DNA of 64,000 bases from positions 124,001-188,000 of the forward strand of contig NZ_CALEJS010000040.1 in assembly GCF_937898475.1 (NCBI RefSeq), given 5' to 3'. Positions 8,074 to 16,558 of the stretch are shown piece by piece (position 1 is the stretch's first letter; the number at the start of each line of letters is the position of its first letter). The DNA is from an uncultured Chitinophaga sp. Lineage in GTDB: Bacteria; Bacteroidota; Bacteroidia; Chitinophagales; Chitinophagaceae. Position numbers and translations under genes: made by a program. The notes under the pieces are model-generated. The model made no database searches and was not told the DNA's origin. It saw only the letters and a program-made list of their open reading frames with translations.

Positions 8074-8874
8074 CTAAACATTTAATTTATACCCCATGGC
8101 GATCGCCGCCAGGATGATAATGCCTACAACAATGCGGTAATAACCCCACATTCTGAAGCCGTATTTCTTTAATGAGTCAATGAAAAATCTGATGGCCAGG
8201 ATGGCTACTACGAAGGCTACTATGTTGCCGATCAGCAACAGTTTCAGGTTTTCGGGGTAAGCGGTGAGCAGTTCTCTTCCTTTCAGCAGCTTATAACCCG
8301 TGGCGGCAGCCATGGTAGGCACGGCCAGGAAAAAGGAGAATTCAGCGGCCACATTACGGGTCAGCTTCTGCTGCATCCCGCCTATGATAGTGGCAGCGCT
8401 GCGGCTTACGCCCGGTATCATGGCAATACATTGCCAGAAACCAATGCGAAGCGCCTTGAAAACGTCTATTTTTTCATCTGTATCCACTTCCGGATGCAGG
8501 AACCAGTTATCTACAAAAAGCAGCACAATGCCGCCCAGCAGCAGGGTAATGCCCACCACCAGCGGGCTTTCCAGCATGGCGTCTATTTTATCGCCAAAAA
8601 GGTAGCCCACGATCAGCGCGGGGATAACGGCTATAAATAATTTGAAATAAAAATTCAGGCGGTGTTTGTCAAATACCAGGAACTTTCTCCAGTAAAGCAC
8701 TACTACAGCCAGGATAGCGCCCAGCTGTATACATACTTCAAATAGTTTGGTGAACTCATCTTTGCTGATGCCCAGCAGCGCGCTGGTAATAATCATATGG
8801 CCGGTAGATGAGACCGGCAGAAATTCAGTCAGCCCTTCTACAATGGCAATAACAATCGCTTCAAATATGGTCAT
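8074..8874 (-). CDS. uppP: Undecaprenyl-diphosphatase UppP (BacA)
   Basis: A 266-residue polytopic membrane enzyme that recycles undecaprenyl pyrophosphate for peptidoglycan and other envelope polymers. The family signature GLTEFLPVSSTGHM (14-27) and the second signature PGVSRSAATI (around 155) are both intact, including the catalytic Glu, Ser, His and Arg positions. It is third in a minus-strand operon after ftsX and the DUF3098 gene. This is a conserved Bacteroidota order in which truB often follows, but here truB is absent. The last residues NV and the stop are encoded inside the flanking word repeat. Confidence 0.95.
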   Translation of the reverse strand: MTIFEAIVIAIVEGLTEFLPVSSTGHMIITSALLGISKDEFTKLFEVCIQLGAILAVVVLYWRKFLVFDKHRLNFYFKLFIAVIPALIVGYLFGDKIDAMLESPLVVGITLLLGGIVLLFVDNWFLHPEVDTDEKIDVFKALRIGFWQCIAMIPGVSRSAATIIGGMQQKLTRNVAAEFSFFLAVPTMAAATGYKLLKGRELLTAYPENLKLLLIGNIVAFVVAILAIRFFIDSLKKYGFRMWGYYRIVVGIIILAAIAMGYKLNV

Positions 8875-8894
8875 TCTTTACAGGTGTGATCGGG

Positions 8895-9158
8895 TCAGGC
8901 TTTAGGTTTCCGCATTATGGCATATACTTCAATGAGCAGGCCCAGTACAATTACAATGGGTGCAAGGGTGATCCTGCGGAAGCTGTATACTTCCTCCGGT
9001 TTGAAGTTATTGGGATCATCGCTGGAACCGCCCAGCATCAACAGGAAGCCGATTACGATCACTGCCAGCCCGGCCAGCATGATCTTAAAATTATCTTTTG
9101 CAAACAGCGGACGGCTGTCTGTGATCAGTTTGTCTGCAGGTTTAGTTTCTTTGACCAT
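8895..9158 (-). CDS. DUF3098 family small membrane protein
   Basis: An 87-residue protein with two predicted membrane helices (around 28-45 and 63-80) separated by a short polar loop with SSDDPNNFKPEEVYSFRR. This is the pattern of DUF3098, a family found almost only next to ftsX and uppP in Bacteroidota. Function is unknown. The constant neighbourhood suggests a role in cell-division or lipid-carrier steps at the inner membrane, which is inference. It lies 20 bp before uppP and 38 bp after ftsX. Confidence 0.8.
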   Translation of the reverse strand: MVKETKPADKLITDSRPLFAKDNFKIMLAGLAVIVIGFLLMLGGSSDDPNNFKPEEVYSFRRITLAPIVIVLGLLIEVYAIMRKPKA

Positions 9159-9196
9159 ACCAGGTTAAATTTCTTATCAGTTAGAAATGATTGGTT

Positions 9197-10069
9197 TTAA
9201 TAAAGATCATCCAGTTTCAGCTTCAGGTACTTCATTACAGAACGATGCGTGCTCACCAGGGAGATACAGATACCGATGATGATCATTCCCAGGAACAGCA
9301 CGGTGATCATAAAGTAATCACGCAGACCGCTTAATTCAGGCAGCCACTGGTCGGCAAAATAGATCAGGCCTACCAGTCCGGCGATAGCGATGATAGCGCT
9401 CAATGCCCCGTTGATAATACTACGTATATCAAATGGCTTGGCAATGAACCAGCGGGTGGCGCCCACCATCTGCATGGTCTTTATCAGGAAACGGTTGCTG
9501 AACATAGCCAACCGTATCGTATTATCAATCAGTACGATCACGATGATGGCCAGCAGGGCGCTGATGGCCAGCATTACAAAGCCTATTTTCCGCACATTCT
9601 CGTTCAGCTTGTCTACCAGCAGGCGCTGATAGGATATTTCACGTACCACACTCTGGCGCGTCAGGTTATTTTCTATAATACGTAAACTGTCTGCATTCAC
9701 ATAACCGGCATTTGCCTTAATATTGATGCTGGCATATAAAGGATTATATTGCAGCAGGTTAATAAAGTCTTCCCCGAATTCCTTTTTAAACCGGGCGGCG
9801 GCCATATCTTTGGACACGTACTCAATAGACTTTACATATGGCTTTTGTGCAATAGAATCCCGGAGAGCGGTGGCCTGCTCTTCCTTTACATTATCGCGCA
9901 GGATCACCTGGATCTCAATACTTTCCTTGAAATAGGCGCTCAGCCGGTTGGCATGGATAATAATGAGGCCGAGGGTGCCCAGCAGGAACAATACCAGTGC
10001 TACGCCGATGATTGAGTATAAGTATGATGGTTTTGATCTCTTTGCTGATGATTTTCCCGGTTGCGCCAT
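9197..10069 (-). CDS. ftsX: Cell division protein FtsX (permease-like)
   Basis: About 290 residues, starting at MAQPGKSSAK (10069); an in-frame start further upstream at 10162 would overlap leuS and is rejected. Topology is one N-terminal helix (LYSIIGVALVLFLLGTLGLI), a periplasmic domain with the family's VSKDMAAARFKKEFGED segment, then three C-terminal helices as expected for FtsX. FtsX works with the ATPase FtsE to activate peptidoglycan hydrolases at the septum. No ftsE is in the window, which is usual in this phylum. It heads the ftsX-DUF3098-uppP operon and is divergent from leuS, with 82 bp between the starts. Confidence 0.9.
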   Translation of the reverse strand: MAQPGKSSAKRSKPSYLYSIIGVALVLFLLGTLGLIIIHANRLSAYFKESIEIQVILRDNVKEEQATALRDSIAQKPYVKSIEYVSKDMAAARFKKEFGEDFINLLQYNPLYASINIKANAGYVNADSLRIIENNLTRQSVVREISYQRLLVDKLNENVRKIGFVMLAISALLAIIVIVLIDNTIRLAMFSNRFLIKTMQMVGATRWFIAKPFDIRSIINGALSAIIAIAGLVGLIYFADQWLPELSGLRDYFMITVLFLGMIIIGICISLVSTHRSVMKYLKLKLDDLY

Positions 10070-10116
10070 TAACCTAGAGTTTATCGGCGAAAATAATAAA
10101 AATTGGCAGTTATGTT

Positions 10117-10124
10117 TAATTTTG
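10117..10124 (+). promoter_or_regulatory. -7 box of leuS
   Basis: TAATTTTG is an exact TAnnTTTG match 27 bp before the leuS ATG. It lies in the 82-bp divergent gap with ftsX. I find no matching minus-strand box for ftsX in the same gap. Confidence 0.5.
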
Positions 10125-10151
10125 CCAATCCGAACGGATTTTTTTAACAAA

Positions 10152-12917
10152 ATGGAATACAATTACAGAGATATAGAAAAAAAATGGCAGGAGCACTGGA
10201 AGCAGACCAATGCTTACCGGGTAAGTAATGATAGCTCCAGGCCCAAATGCTATGTATTGGACATGTTTCCCTATCCCTCCGGCGCCGGCTTACACGTAGG
10301 CCACCCGCTGGGTTACATTGCATCAGACATCTACGCCCGTTACAAACGGCTGAAAGGATTCAACGTACTGCACCCCATGGGTTACGACGCCTTTGGCCTG
10401 CCGGCAGAACAGTATGCGCTGGAAACCGGGCAGCACCCCGCCATTACCACCGGGCAGAATATCACTGCTTTCCGTAAGCAGCTGAATAACATCGGCTTCA
10501 GCTTTGACTGGGAAAGGGAATTCCGTACATCGGACCCCTCTTACTATAAATGGACCCAATGGATCTTCCTGCAGCTGTTTGACAGCTGGTACAACCGCCA
10601 GTCCCGCAAGGCCGAGCGCATCGCCGTACTGACCGCCATCTTCGAAAAAGAAGGCAACCAGGCGCATGAATGCCCGGGCGACCGCTCCATCCGGTTCAGC
10701 GCGGCTGAATGGAAAAGCTTTGACGAAAGCCGCCAGCGTGAAATACTGATGCACTATCGCCTGGGCTACCTGGCGTTTGCAGAAGTGAACTGGTGTCCCG
10801 CATTAGGCACCGTACTGGCTAACGATGAAGTGGTGAACGGCGTAAGCGAACGTGGCGGCCATCCCGTGATCAAGAAAAAGATGCGCCAGTGGTTCCTGCG
10901 CATTACCGAATATGCCAACCGCCTGCTGGAAGGCCTGGAACAGGTAGACTACAGCGAGGCCCTGAAAGAGATGCAGCGCAACTGGATCGGTAAGAGCCAG
11001 GGCGCGGAGATCACTTTTCAGATCCAGGATTCCTCCCTGCCCCTCACCGTGTATACCACCCGCCCGGATACTATCTTCGGAGTGGACTTTATGGTGCTGG
11101 CGCCCGAGCATGAGCTGGTGAGCCAGATCACCACACCGGAACAGAAGGCCGAAATAGAGAAATACCTGGACTATGTACAAAGCCGTTCAGAGCGCGAACG
11201 CCTGGCTGAAGTGAAACAGATCACCGGCTGCTTTACCGGCGCCTATGCCCTGAACCCCTTTAACGGAACACCTATTCCTATCTGGATCTCAGAATACGTG
11301 CTGGCTGGTTATGGTACCGGCGCCATTATGGCCGTACCCTGTGGCGACCAGCGCGATTTCCTGTTTGCCCGCCACTTTAATATTCCCATCACTAATATAA
11401 TCGGCGATGCCTTTAACGGAACAGAGGCCAATCCCACCAAGGATGCCGTGCTGCAGAACAGCGATTTCCTGAACGGTGTGGACATGCGCTCCGCTATAGA
11501 CATCGTGGCGCAAAAGGTGGAAGAAATGGGCATCGGCAAACGCCAGATCAATTATAAAATGAGGGATGCCGGTTTCAGCCGCCAGCGTTATTGGGGCGAA
11601 CCCTTCCCTATTGTGTATAAAAACGGTATAGCTTATGCGGTAGATGAAAAAGACCTGCCCGTAGAACTGCCGCACGTAGAAAATTACAAGCCCGGCGAAG
11701 AAGGCGAAGGCCCGCTGGCCAATGTAGCTGACTGGGTGGACATTGCCCCCGGCGTTCGCCGCGAAACCAATACCATGCCCGGTTATGCAGGTAGCAGCTG
11801 GTACTTCCTGCGCTATGCCGACCCGCATAACGACCAGGCATTTGCAGACCGTAAAGCCACTGATTACTGGAACCAGGTGGATGTTTATGTAGGCGGTACC
11901 GAACATGCCGTAGGACATTTGCTGTACTCCCGTTTGTGGACAAAGGTGCTGTACGACCTTGGCTATATCAGCTTTGACGAGCCTTACAAAAAGATCCTCA
12001 ACCAGGGTATGATCGGCGGCAGCTCCCGCCTGGTATACCGCGTGCGCGGCACCAATACATTTGTTTCCGCCGGTCTGAAAGACCAGTATGAAACAGATGA
12101 GCTGCATGTGGACGTGAACATCGTAGACGGTACAGAGCTGGATACTGCGGCCTTCCGCCAGTGGAAGCCTGACTACAGCGCAGCTGAATTTATTCTGGAA
12201 GATGGTAAATACATCTGCGGTACCCTGCTCGAAAAAATGAGTAAGAGAAGTTACAACACCGTCAACCCGGATGATATCGTAGAGAAATACGGCGCAGACA
12301 CCTTCCGTATGTATGAAATGTTCCTGGGTCCCGTAGAGCAGTCCAAACCCTGGGAAACCAAAGGCATTGAAGGGGTGCACCGCTTCCTGAAAAAGCTGTG
12401 GCGCCTTTATGCAGACGAGCAGAAAGGCCTGATCGTAAAAGATGCACCCGCCACCCCGGAAGAGCTCAAAGTGCTGCACAAGACCATCCAGAAAATAGAC
12501 AACGATACCAGCAACTTCTCTTATAACACCGCAGTAAGCCAGTTCATGATCTGTGTGAACGAGCTGGCCTCCCTGAAGTGCAACAAGCGTAGCATACTGG
12601 AGCCTTTGCTGATATTGCTGGCGCCATTTGCACCGCATGTCAGCGAAGAGCTGTGGCACCTGTTGGGTAACACTACCAGCATCCTCGATGCTGCTTACCC
12701 GGTGTTTGAAGAGCAGTATGTAAAGGAAAGCGCCTTTAACTATCCCATTGCCATCAATGGTAAAACCCGCACGGAAATGGGCTTTGCCCTCGATGCAGAC
12801 AATGGATCCATCGAACAGGAAGTGCTGGCCAATGAAGTAGTACAGAAATGGATGGAAGGTAAGCCGCTGAAGAAGCTGGTGATCGTAAAGGGCAGGATGA
12901 TCAATGTAGTTGTGTAA
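10152..12917 (+). CDS. leuS: Leucyl-tRNA synthetase
   Basis: A 921-residue class I synthetase that charges tRNA-Leu. The HIGH motif is HVGH (48-51) and KMSKR is at 695-699. The CP1 editing domain carries TTRPDTIFG and the GTGAIMAVPCGDQRD segment for post-transfer editing. Two insertions set off the Bacteroidota form: a charged stretch with AHECPGDRSIRFSAAEW near residue 170, and about 60 residues just before KMSKR. The start is the ATG giving MEYNYRDIEKKWQEHW, the normal family N-terminus. A hairpin at 12937 follows. Confidence 0.96.
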   Translation: MEYNYRDIEKKWQEHWKQTNAYRVSNDSSRPKCYVLDMFPYPSGAGLHVGHPLGYIASDIYARYKRLKGFNVLHPMGYDAFGLPAEQYALETGQHPAITTGQNITAFRKQLNNIGFSFDWEREFRTSDPSYYKWTQWIFLQLFDSWYNRQSRKAERIAVLTAIFEKEGNQAHECPGDRSIRFSAAEWKSFDESRQREILMHYRLGYLAFAEVNWCPALGTVLANDEVVNGVSERGGHPVIKKKMRQWFLRITEYANRLLEGLEQVDYSEALKEMQRNWIGKSQGAEITFQIQDSSLPLTVYTTRPDTIFGVDFMVLAPEHELVSQITTPEQKAEIEKYLDYVQSRSERERLAEVKQITGCFTGAYALNPFNGTPIPIWISEYVLAGYGTGAIMAVPCGDQRDFLFARHFNIPITNIIGDAFNGTEANPTKDAVLQNSDFLNGVDMRSAIDIVAQKVEEMGIGKRQINYKMRDAGFSRQRYWGEPFPIVYKNGIAYAVDEKDLPVELPHVENYKPGEEGEGPLANVADWVDIAPGVRRETNTMPGYAGSSWYFLRYADPHNDQAFADRKATDYWNQVDVYVGGTEHAVGHLLYSRLWTKVLYDLGYISFDEPYKKILNQGMIGGSSRLVYRVRGTNTFVSAGLKDQYETDELHVDVNIVDGTELDTAAFRQWKPDYSAAEFILEDGKYICGTLLEKMSKRSYNTVNPDDIVEKYGADTFRMYEMFLGPVEQSKPWETKGIEGVHRFLKKLWRLYADEQKGLIVKDAPATPEELKVLHKTIQKIDNDTSNFSYNTAVSQFMICVNELASLKCNKRSILEPLLILLAPFAPHVSEELWHLLGNTTSILDAAYPVFEEQYVKESAFNYPIAINGKTRTEMGFALDADNGSIEQEVLANEVVQKWMEGKPLKKLVIVKGRMINVVV

Positions 12918-12936
12918 GAAAGATATAACAAAACAG

Positions 12937-12977
12937 AAGGGTGTTATGCCGTATACAGCGGTGTAACACCCTTTCTT
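12937..12977 (+). terminator. Intrinsic terminator after leuS
   Basis: AAGGGTGTTA (12937-12946) pairs perfectly with TAACACCCTT (12964-12973) around a 17-nt loop, and T-rich sequence follows (TTCTTATTG). It lies 20 bp after the leuS stop. Confidence 0.75.
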
Positions 12978-13072
12978 ATTGTATACAATTACCGCTCATA
13001 ATAACTTAACAGCTAAGTACTACAACTTCGCTGCAGCATTGTTATTTTTATAAACCTAAACTAAAACCATTC

Positions 13073-13924
13073 ATGAGAAAGACATGCTTATTGTACCTGT
13101 TGCTGCTCATTGGTACTGTAGCCGCAGCGCAGACGCCACTAAACGTTATGACCTTCAACATCCGCTATAACAACCCCGGAGACAGCCTGGACGCCTGGCC
13201 CTACCGTAAGGATAAGGTTGCCAGTGCTGTACTGTTTTACGAAGCCCAGCTGCTGGGCGTGCAGGAAGCTTTGTATGAGCAGATAACAGACCTGCAGCAA
13301 CGACTGCCACAATACAAATACATCGGTGTAGGGCGCGACGATGGCAAAACACAGGGCGAATACTCCGCTATCTTCTATGATACCACCCGTTTACAGCTGC
13401 TGCAAAGCAAGACCTTCTGGTTATCCGCCACGCCTGATGTGCCGGGCAGCAAGGGATGGGATGCCGCTATCACACGTATTGTAACCTGGGGAAAGTTTCG
13501 CGATAAAAAGACCAAACAGGTATTCATCCATTTTAATACGCATTTTGATCACATAGGCACGGTAGCCCGCAGGGAAAGTGCACATCTGTTGCTGAAGCAG
13601 GTAGCCGCTATTGCTGGTAGAACACCAGCTGTGATCACCGGAGATTTCAACGCCACGCCCACTGATGAGCCGATACAGGTGATCATGAACAACAGCGATC
13701 CGCTGCATTTAACAGACAGCAAAGCCGTCAGCAAAACACCGCACTTCGGTCCTGATGGTACTTTCAATGGGTTTAAACGCGCAGAACGGGGAGATGCGCC
13801 GATTGATTATATATTCCTGAAAGGAAATATCTCTGTATTACAACATGCTTCGCTCTCCAATACCTGGAAAGGGCATTTTGCCTCAGATCACTTCCCGGTG
13901 TTCAGCAGGATCATTATCAAATAA
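13073..13924 (+). CDS. Secreted endonuclease/exonuclease/phosphatase family protein
   Basis: 283 residues with signal peptide MRKTCLLYLLLLIGTVAAAQ. The fold's metal and catalytic motifs are all visible: NVMTFNIRYNN, the metal-binding Glu in GVQEALYEQ, HFNTHFDHIG, ITGDFNATPTDEP, DYIFLKG and the final ASDHFPVFS. These define the DNase I/exonuclease III/sphingomyelinase-type phosphohydrolase fold. Closest in layout are Bacteroidota extracytoplasmic endonuclease-like proteins. The substrate could be nucleic acid or a phosphorylated lipid or sugar and cannot be told here. It ends 3 bp from the convergent ankyrin gene. Confidence 0.85.
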   Translation: MRKTCLLYLLLLIGTVAAAQTPLNVMTFNIRYNNPGDSLDAWPYRKDKVASAVLFYEAQLLGVQEALYEQITDLQQRLPQYKYIGVGRDDGKTQGEYSAIFYDTTRLQLLQSKTFWLSATPDVPGSKGWDAAITRIVTWGKFRDKKTKQVFIHFNTHFDHIGTVARRESAHLLLKQVAAIAGRTPAVITGDFNATPTDEPIQVIMNNSDPLHLTDSKAVSKTPHFGPDGTFNGFKRAERGDAPIDYIFLKGNISVLQHASLSNTWKGHFASDHFPVFSRIIIK

Positions 13925-13927
13925 CTA

Positions 13928-15565
13928 TTATAAAGCGCCGTGTTGCCTGAGAATGGTGGCAATTGCTTCAAGGCCCCTCCTGTTTGCCCAGGCCAGGGGC
14001 CTTGCCCATGCAGGGCTGACAGGCAAATTGGGATCGGCCTGATGCTCCAGCAGGAACAGTACCATCTCTTTTTTACTGAATTTTACAGCATAACCTAATG
14101 GCGTAGCACAGTACTCTTCATCCACCGCATTTACATCAGCCCCCTGCTTTATAAAGAGTGCTGCATTTGCGGTGTCTCCGTACTTGGCAAAGAAATGAAG
14201 CGGCGTGATACCCAGCCAGCTTTTAAAATTGGGATTCATACCATGGCTGAAAAGGAATGACGTCAGCTCCTGTGTCCTTATCGGGTCCTGGGATCCCTGT
14301 GTTCGTACCCCCACTGCAATTTTCCGGGCCAACCCGGGTTGATATCGCAGCATCAGGCGTACAAAAGCATCATGTCCCTGACCTGCAGCATTTTCAAGCG
14401 CATCCGGATTATTTGCCAGCGAGGGGTTTACTGCAAACATCGCAGCTGCGGTGCGTATATCTCCCATATAGCCCAGCATATGTACCCGTCTGGCTGCACC
14501 ATAAGAACAAAGCAGTTCCACCATGTCAGTATGCCCGTTATTGATGGCCATACTAAGCGCATCAGCAGAACTTTCCACCTCTGGATTGGGAAAGGCGCCA
14601 TGTTCCAGTAACAGTTTTGCGATAGCCAGATGTCCCCTGGCGGCAGCTTTATGTAAGGCATGGCCTTGCGGTGCAACACCTTCCTCCCGTAAATTGGGAT
14701 CAGCGCCACGTTCCAGCAGCAATTGCACAATAGCTAAATGTCCGCCAGCCGCTGCATTGGTAAGTGCGGCGCCAGAACCACCATAACCGGTGAAGCAATC
14801 AGATATACGATTGACAAGTGAGGGATCCTGGTCCAGCAGCTCGCGTACCCGCTCTATGTTTCCCTTCAGCGCGGCCATGTAGATGTCCAGGTAAGCGCCC
14901 TTCGCCACCAGCAGCCGGTAGATATCATCTGGTGTGGCCACCGTATCTGCAGGTACGTCACGCCAACCACGGTAGTCATAATCGCCGTTGCAAAGATGTA
15001 TGGGCCGTGCACCATCTCTGCGCGTTGCATTTATATCAGCCCCGCGCGCCAGCATTTCATCGATCAGCGCCGGTTGCCGGGTCATTACGGCCCAGTGAAT
15101 GGGCTGATTGGTATTTTCATCACAGGCATGTATCAATGCGGGCGATGCATCCAGCAGTGTACGCACCTGCTCATGGTCGCGGTTCCTGATGGCAGCTGCA
15201 ATGGCCACTCCTTCAGGCCGTCCTCCCTTCCCCGCAATGGTATTCTCCAGCAACTGTTGTATTGCAGTATACCCGCGATCTCTTGCCATCTGCAATAAGG
15301 TATCGCTGGCGCCCGACCTTAAGGGATTAGCACCCTGCTCTATCAGGTACGCAACTGCTTCCGGCTGATTTTCGCGTACAGCAAAATACAGGGGATTACG
15401 ATAGTCGTAATGGCAGTTGACGAGCGCAGCATCCTTCTGCAGCAGCCGTCGGATAGCAGGCAGATCGCCCTGCATGGCTGCCTGGAATATGGCCCATACA
15501 TCCGTCCCTGTTCCGGGTGACCAGCACAATTGTTCATCTTTGGCAAGCGCTTCCGGTTGTGTCAT
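13928..15565 (-). CDS. Cytoplasmic ankyrin-repeat protein
   Basis: 545 residues built almost wholly of ankyrin repeats, about a dozen. Clear copies include HLAIVQLLLERGADPN, HLAIAKLLLEHGAFPN and GITPLHFFAKYGDTANAALF, and the series ends at HQADPNLP with one capping repeat. No signal peptide, membrane segment or enzyme domain is visible, so it is probably a protein-binding scaffold in the cytoplasm. Some repeats in the middle (after 380) are degenerate. The stop lies 3 bp beyond the convergent phosphohydrolase stop, so transcripts of the two must overlap. Confidence 0.85.
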   Translation of the reverse strand: MTQPEALAKDEQLCWSPGTGTDVWAIFQAAMQGDLPAIRRLLQKDAALVNCHYDYRNPLYFAVRENQPEAVAYLIEQGANPLRSGASDTLLQMARDRGYTAIQQLLENTIAGKGGRPEGVAIAAAIRNRDHEQVRTLLDASPALIHACDENTNQPIHWAVMTRQPALIDEMLARGADINATRRDGARPIHLCNGDYDYRGWRDVPADTVATPDDIYRLLVAKGAYLDIYMAALKGNIERVRELLDQDPSLVNRISDCFTGYGGSGAALTNAAAGGHLAIVQLLLERGADPNLREEGVAPQGHALHKAAARGHLAIAKLLLEHGAFPNPEVESSADALSMAINNGHTDMVELLCSYGAARRVHMLGYMGDIRTAAAMFAVNPSLANNPDALENAAGQGHDAFVRLMLRYQPGLARKIAVGVRTQGSQDPIRTQELTSFLFSHGMNPNFKSWLGITPLHFFAKYGDTANAALFIKQGADVNAVDEEYCATPLGYAVKFSKKEMVLFLLEHQADPNLPVSPAWARPLAWANRRGLEAIATILRQHGAL

Positions 15566-15585
15566 AGCGGTATTTTTGGGTGCAT

Positions 15586-15643
15586 AAAAAAAGCAGGAAT
15601 AAGGATGTAACCTGGCAAGCGGTTGTTATTCCCTATTCCTGCT
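15586..15643 (-). terminator. Intrinsic terminator after the lipoprotein gene
   Basis: On the minus strand AGCAGGAATA (15643-15634) pairs perfectly with TATTCCTGCT (15601-15592), followed by a seven-T run (15592-15586). A second, inner pairing of GGAATAA (15596-15602) with TTATTCC (15626-15632) can compete with it. It lies about 33 bp after the lipoprotein stop and just before the ankyrin start. Confidence 0.85.
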
Positions 15644-15675
15644 AACGGAAATCAGTAAGATCTTTTCAGCTTAGC

Positions 15676-16437
15676 TTAGTCATTACCACGGCGATGATCA
15701 CAGCTTACGCCGTTTTCAAGACCGTCTCTCACTTTCTTACCTCTCTTATCATTTACGTTGATGTTGATCACCAGGTGGCCGCCTTCCATTGTACCGGTAA
15801 AGTCGCCTACCTGCAATTTGGCCATTACCAGTTTCAGGTCAAGTTTCAGTTTGCCTTTGAAGGTCAGCGAGGTGTCAGACACCACAACGTTCTTTGCATC
15901 TGCTTTCATCGTAGCAGTCCCGGAAAGACGGATGGTGAATGGAATATCATTACCATCCCAGGTGATCTTCCCGCTCATGATCGCCGCAGGTTTAGGCTCT
16001 TCGCCGGCTATTTTTACGAATACTTTTACATACTTGTAAGTACCCTTTGGAATGTCTATTACCCCAAGAAAACCGATGGCTTTCAATACATCTACCAATC
16101 TGTCTACCTTTGCACTGAACTCAACTTCGCTATCCCCTTTTTTAGCTGCAAATTTTAATTCCCGTACCCTTACCATTACCTCGGTCCAGGTGAAGTCAAA
16201 GGCCGTGGTTTTAGCCATAGACGGGTTGTTCGTGATAGAAGCCAGCCGTTCAGCTCCGGTGGTGGCATCGCCACTGAGCCTTGAAGTGGGATTAACGGCT
16301 ACCATTTCATAGCTGATCTTGCCCTCAGCTTGTGGGTCTGGTACCGTACCGGCAGAATCTTGTTTCGAACAGGCGGAGAACATTACAACTGACATCATTG
16401 CCAGTGCTCCGCAAAGTTGGTGGAGTTTAGGTCGCAT
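15676..16437 (-). CDS. Lipoprotein, DUF4382-like
   Basis: About 253 residues starting at MRPKLHQLCG (16437). The leader ends in a lipobox MFSAC, so the mature protein is predicted to be lipid-anchored at Cys. The body is beta-rich with lysine-rich strands, and the order (KFAAKKGDSEVEF, then GTYKYVKVFVK, then KLKLDLKLVMAKL) resembles the DUF4382 family of Bacteroidota surface lipoproteins. I hold that assignment loosely. The C-terminus is strongly basic and ends SCDHRRGND. No enzymatic motif is seen. It follows the M28 peptidase gene on the same strand after a 121-bp gap containing a long hairpin. Confidence 0.6.
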   Translation of the reverse strand: MRPKLHQLCGALAMMSVVMFSACSKQDSAGTVPDPQAEGKISYEMVAVNPTSRLSGDATTGAERLASITNNPSMAKTTAFDFTWTEVMVRVRELKFAAKKGDSEVEFSAKVDRLVDVLKAIGFLGVIDIPKGTYKYVKVFVKIAGEEPKPAAIMSGKITWDGNDIPFTIRLSGTATMKADAKNVVVSDTSLTFKGKLKLDLKLVMAKLQVGDFTGTMEGGHLVININVNDKRGKKVRDGLENGVSCDHRRGND

Positions 16438-16469
16438 TTTGATATGGTTTAAAATGTGGAGATAGTGGA

Positions 16470-16525
16470 ATTCTCCCATGAAAATAACGCTTCTTTCTGA
16501 GAAAAAGTGTATTTCGTGGGAGAAT
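16470..16525. other. Long imperfect hairpin between M28 peptidase and lipoprotein genes
   Basis: ATTCTCCCA (16470-16478) and TGGGAGAAT (16517-16525) are exact complements. Inside them GAAAATAACGCTT can pair loosely with AAGTGTATTTC, making a stem of about 20 bp. There is no T-run on either side, so it may be a leader or processing structure and not a classical terminator. Confidence 0.55.
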
Positions 16526-16558
16526 CAGACAAAAACCATATACGTTACCGAACGGCTA

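Noticed and set aside
6667..8092. Word repeats around the barrel gene as a CRISPR array or an insertion sequence
   Set aside because: Words are 7-9 nt and self-complementary, with no spacers of 30 bp, no cas genes, no transposase and no target-site duplication visible.
9948..10151. N-terminal extension of leuS by 68 codons
   Set aside because: It overlaps ftsX antisense and lies upstream of the -7 box; the family N-terminus starts at 10152.
15571..15578. Plus-strand TATTTTTG promoter box
   Set aside because: It points into the lipoprotein terminator and no plus-strand gene follows.
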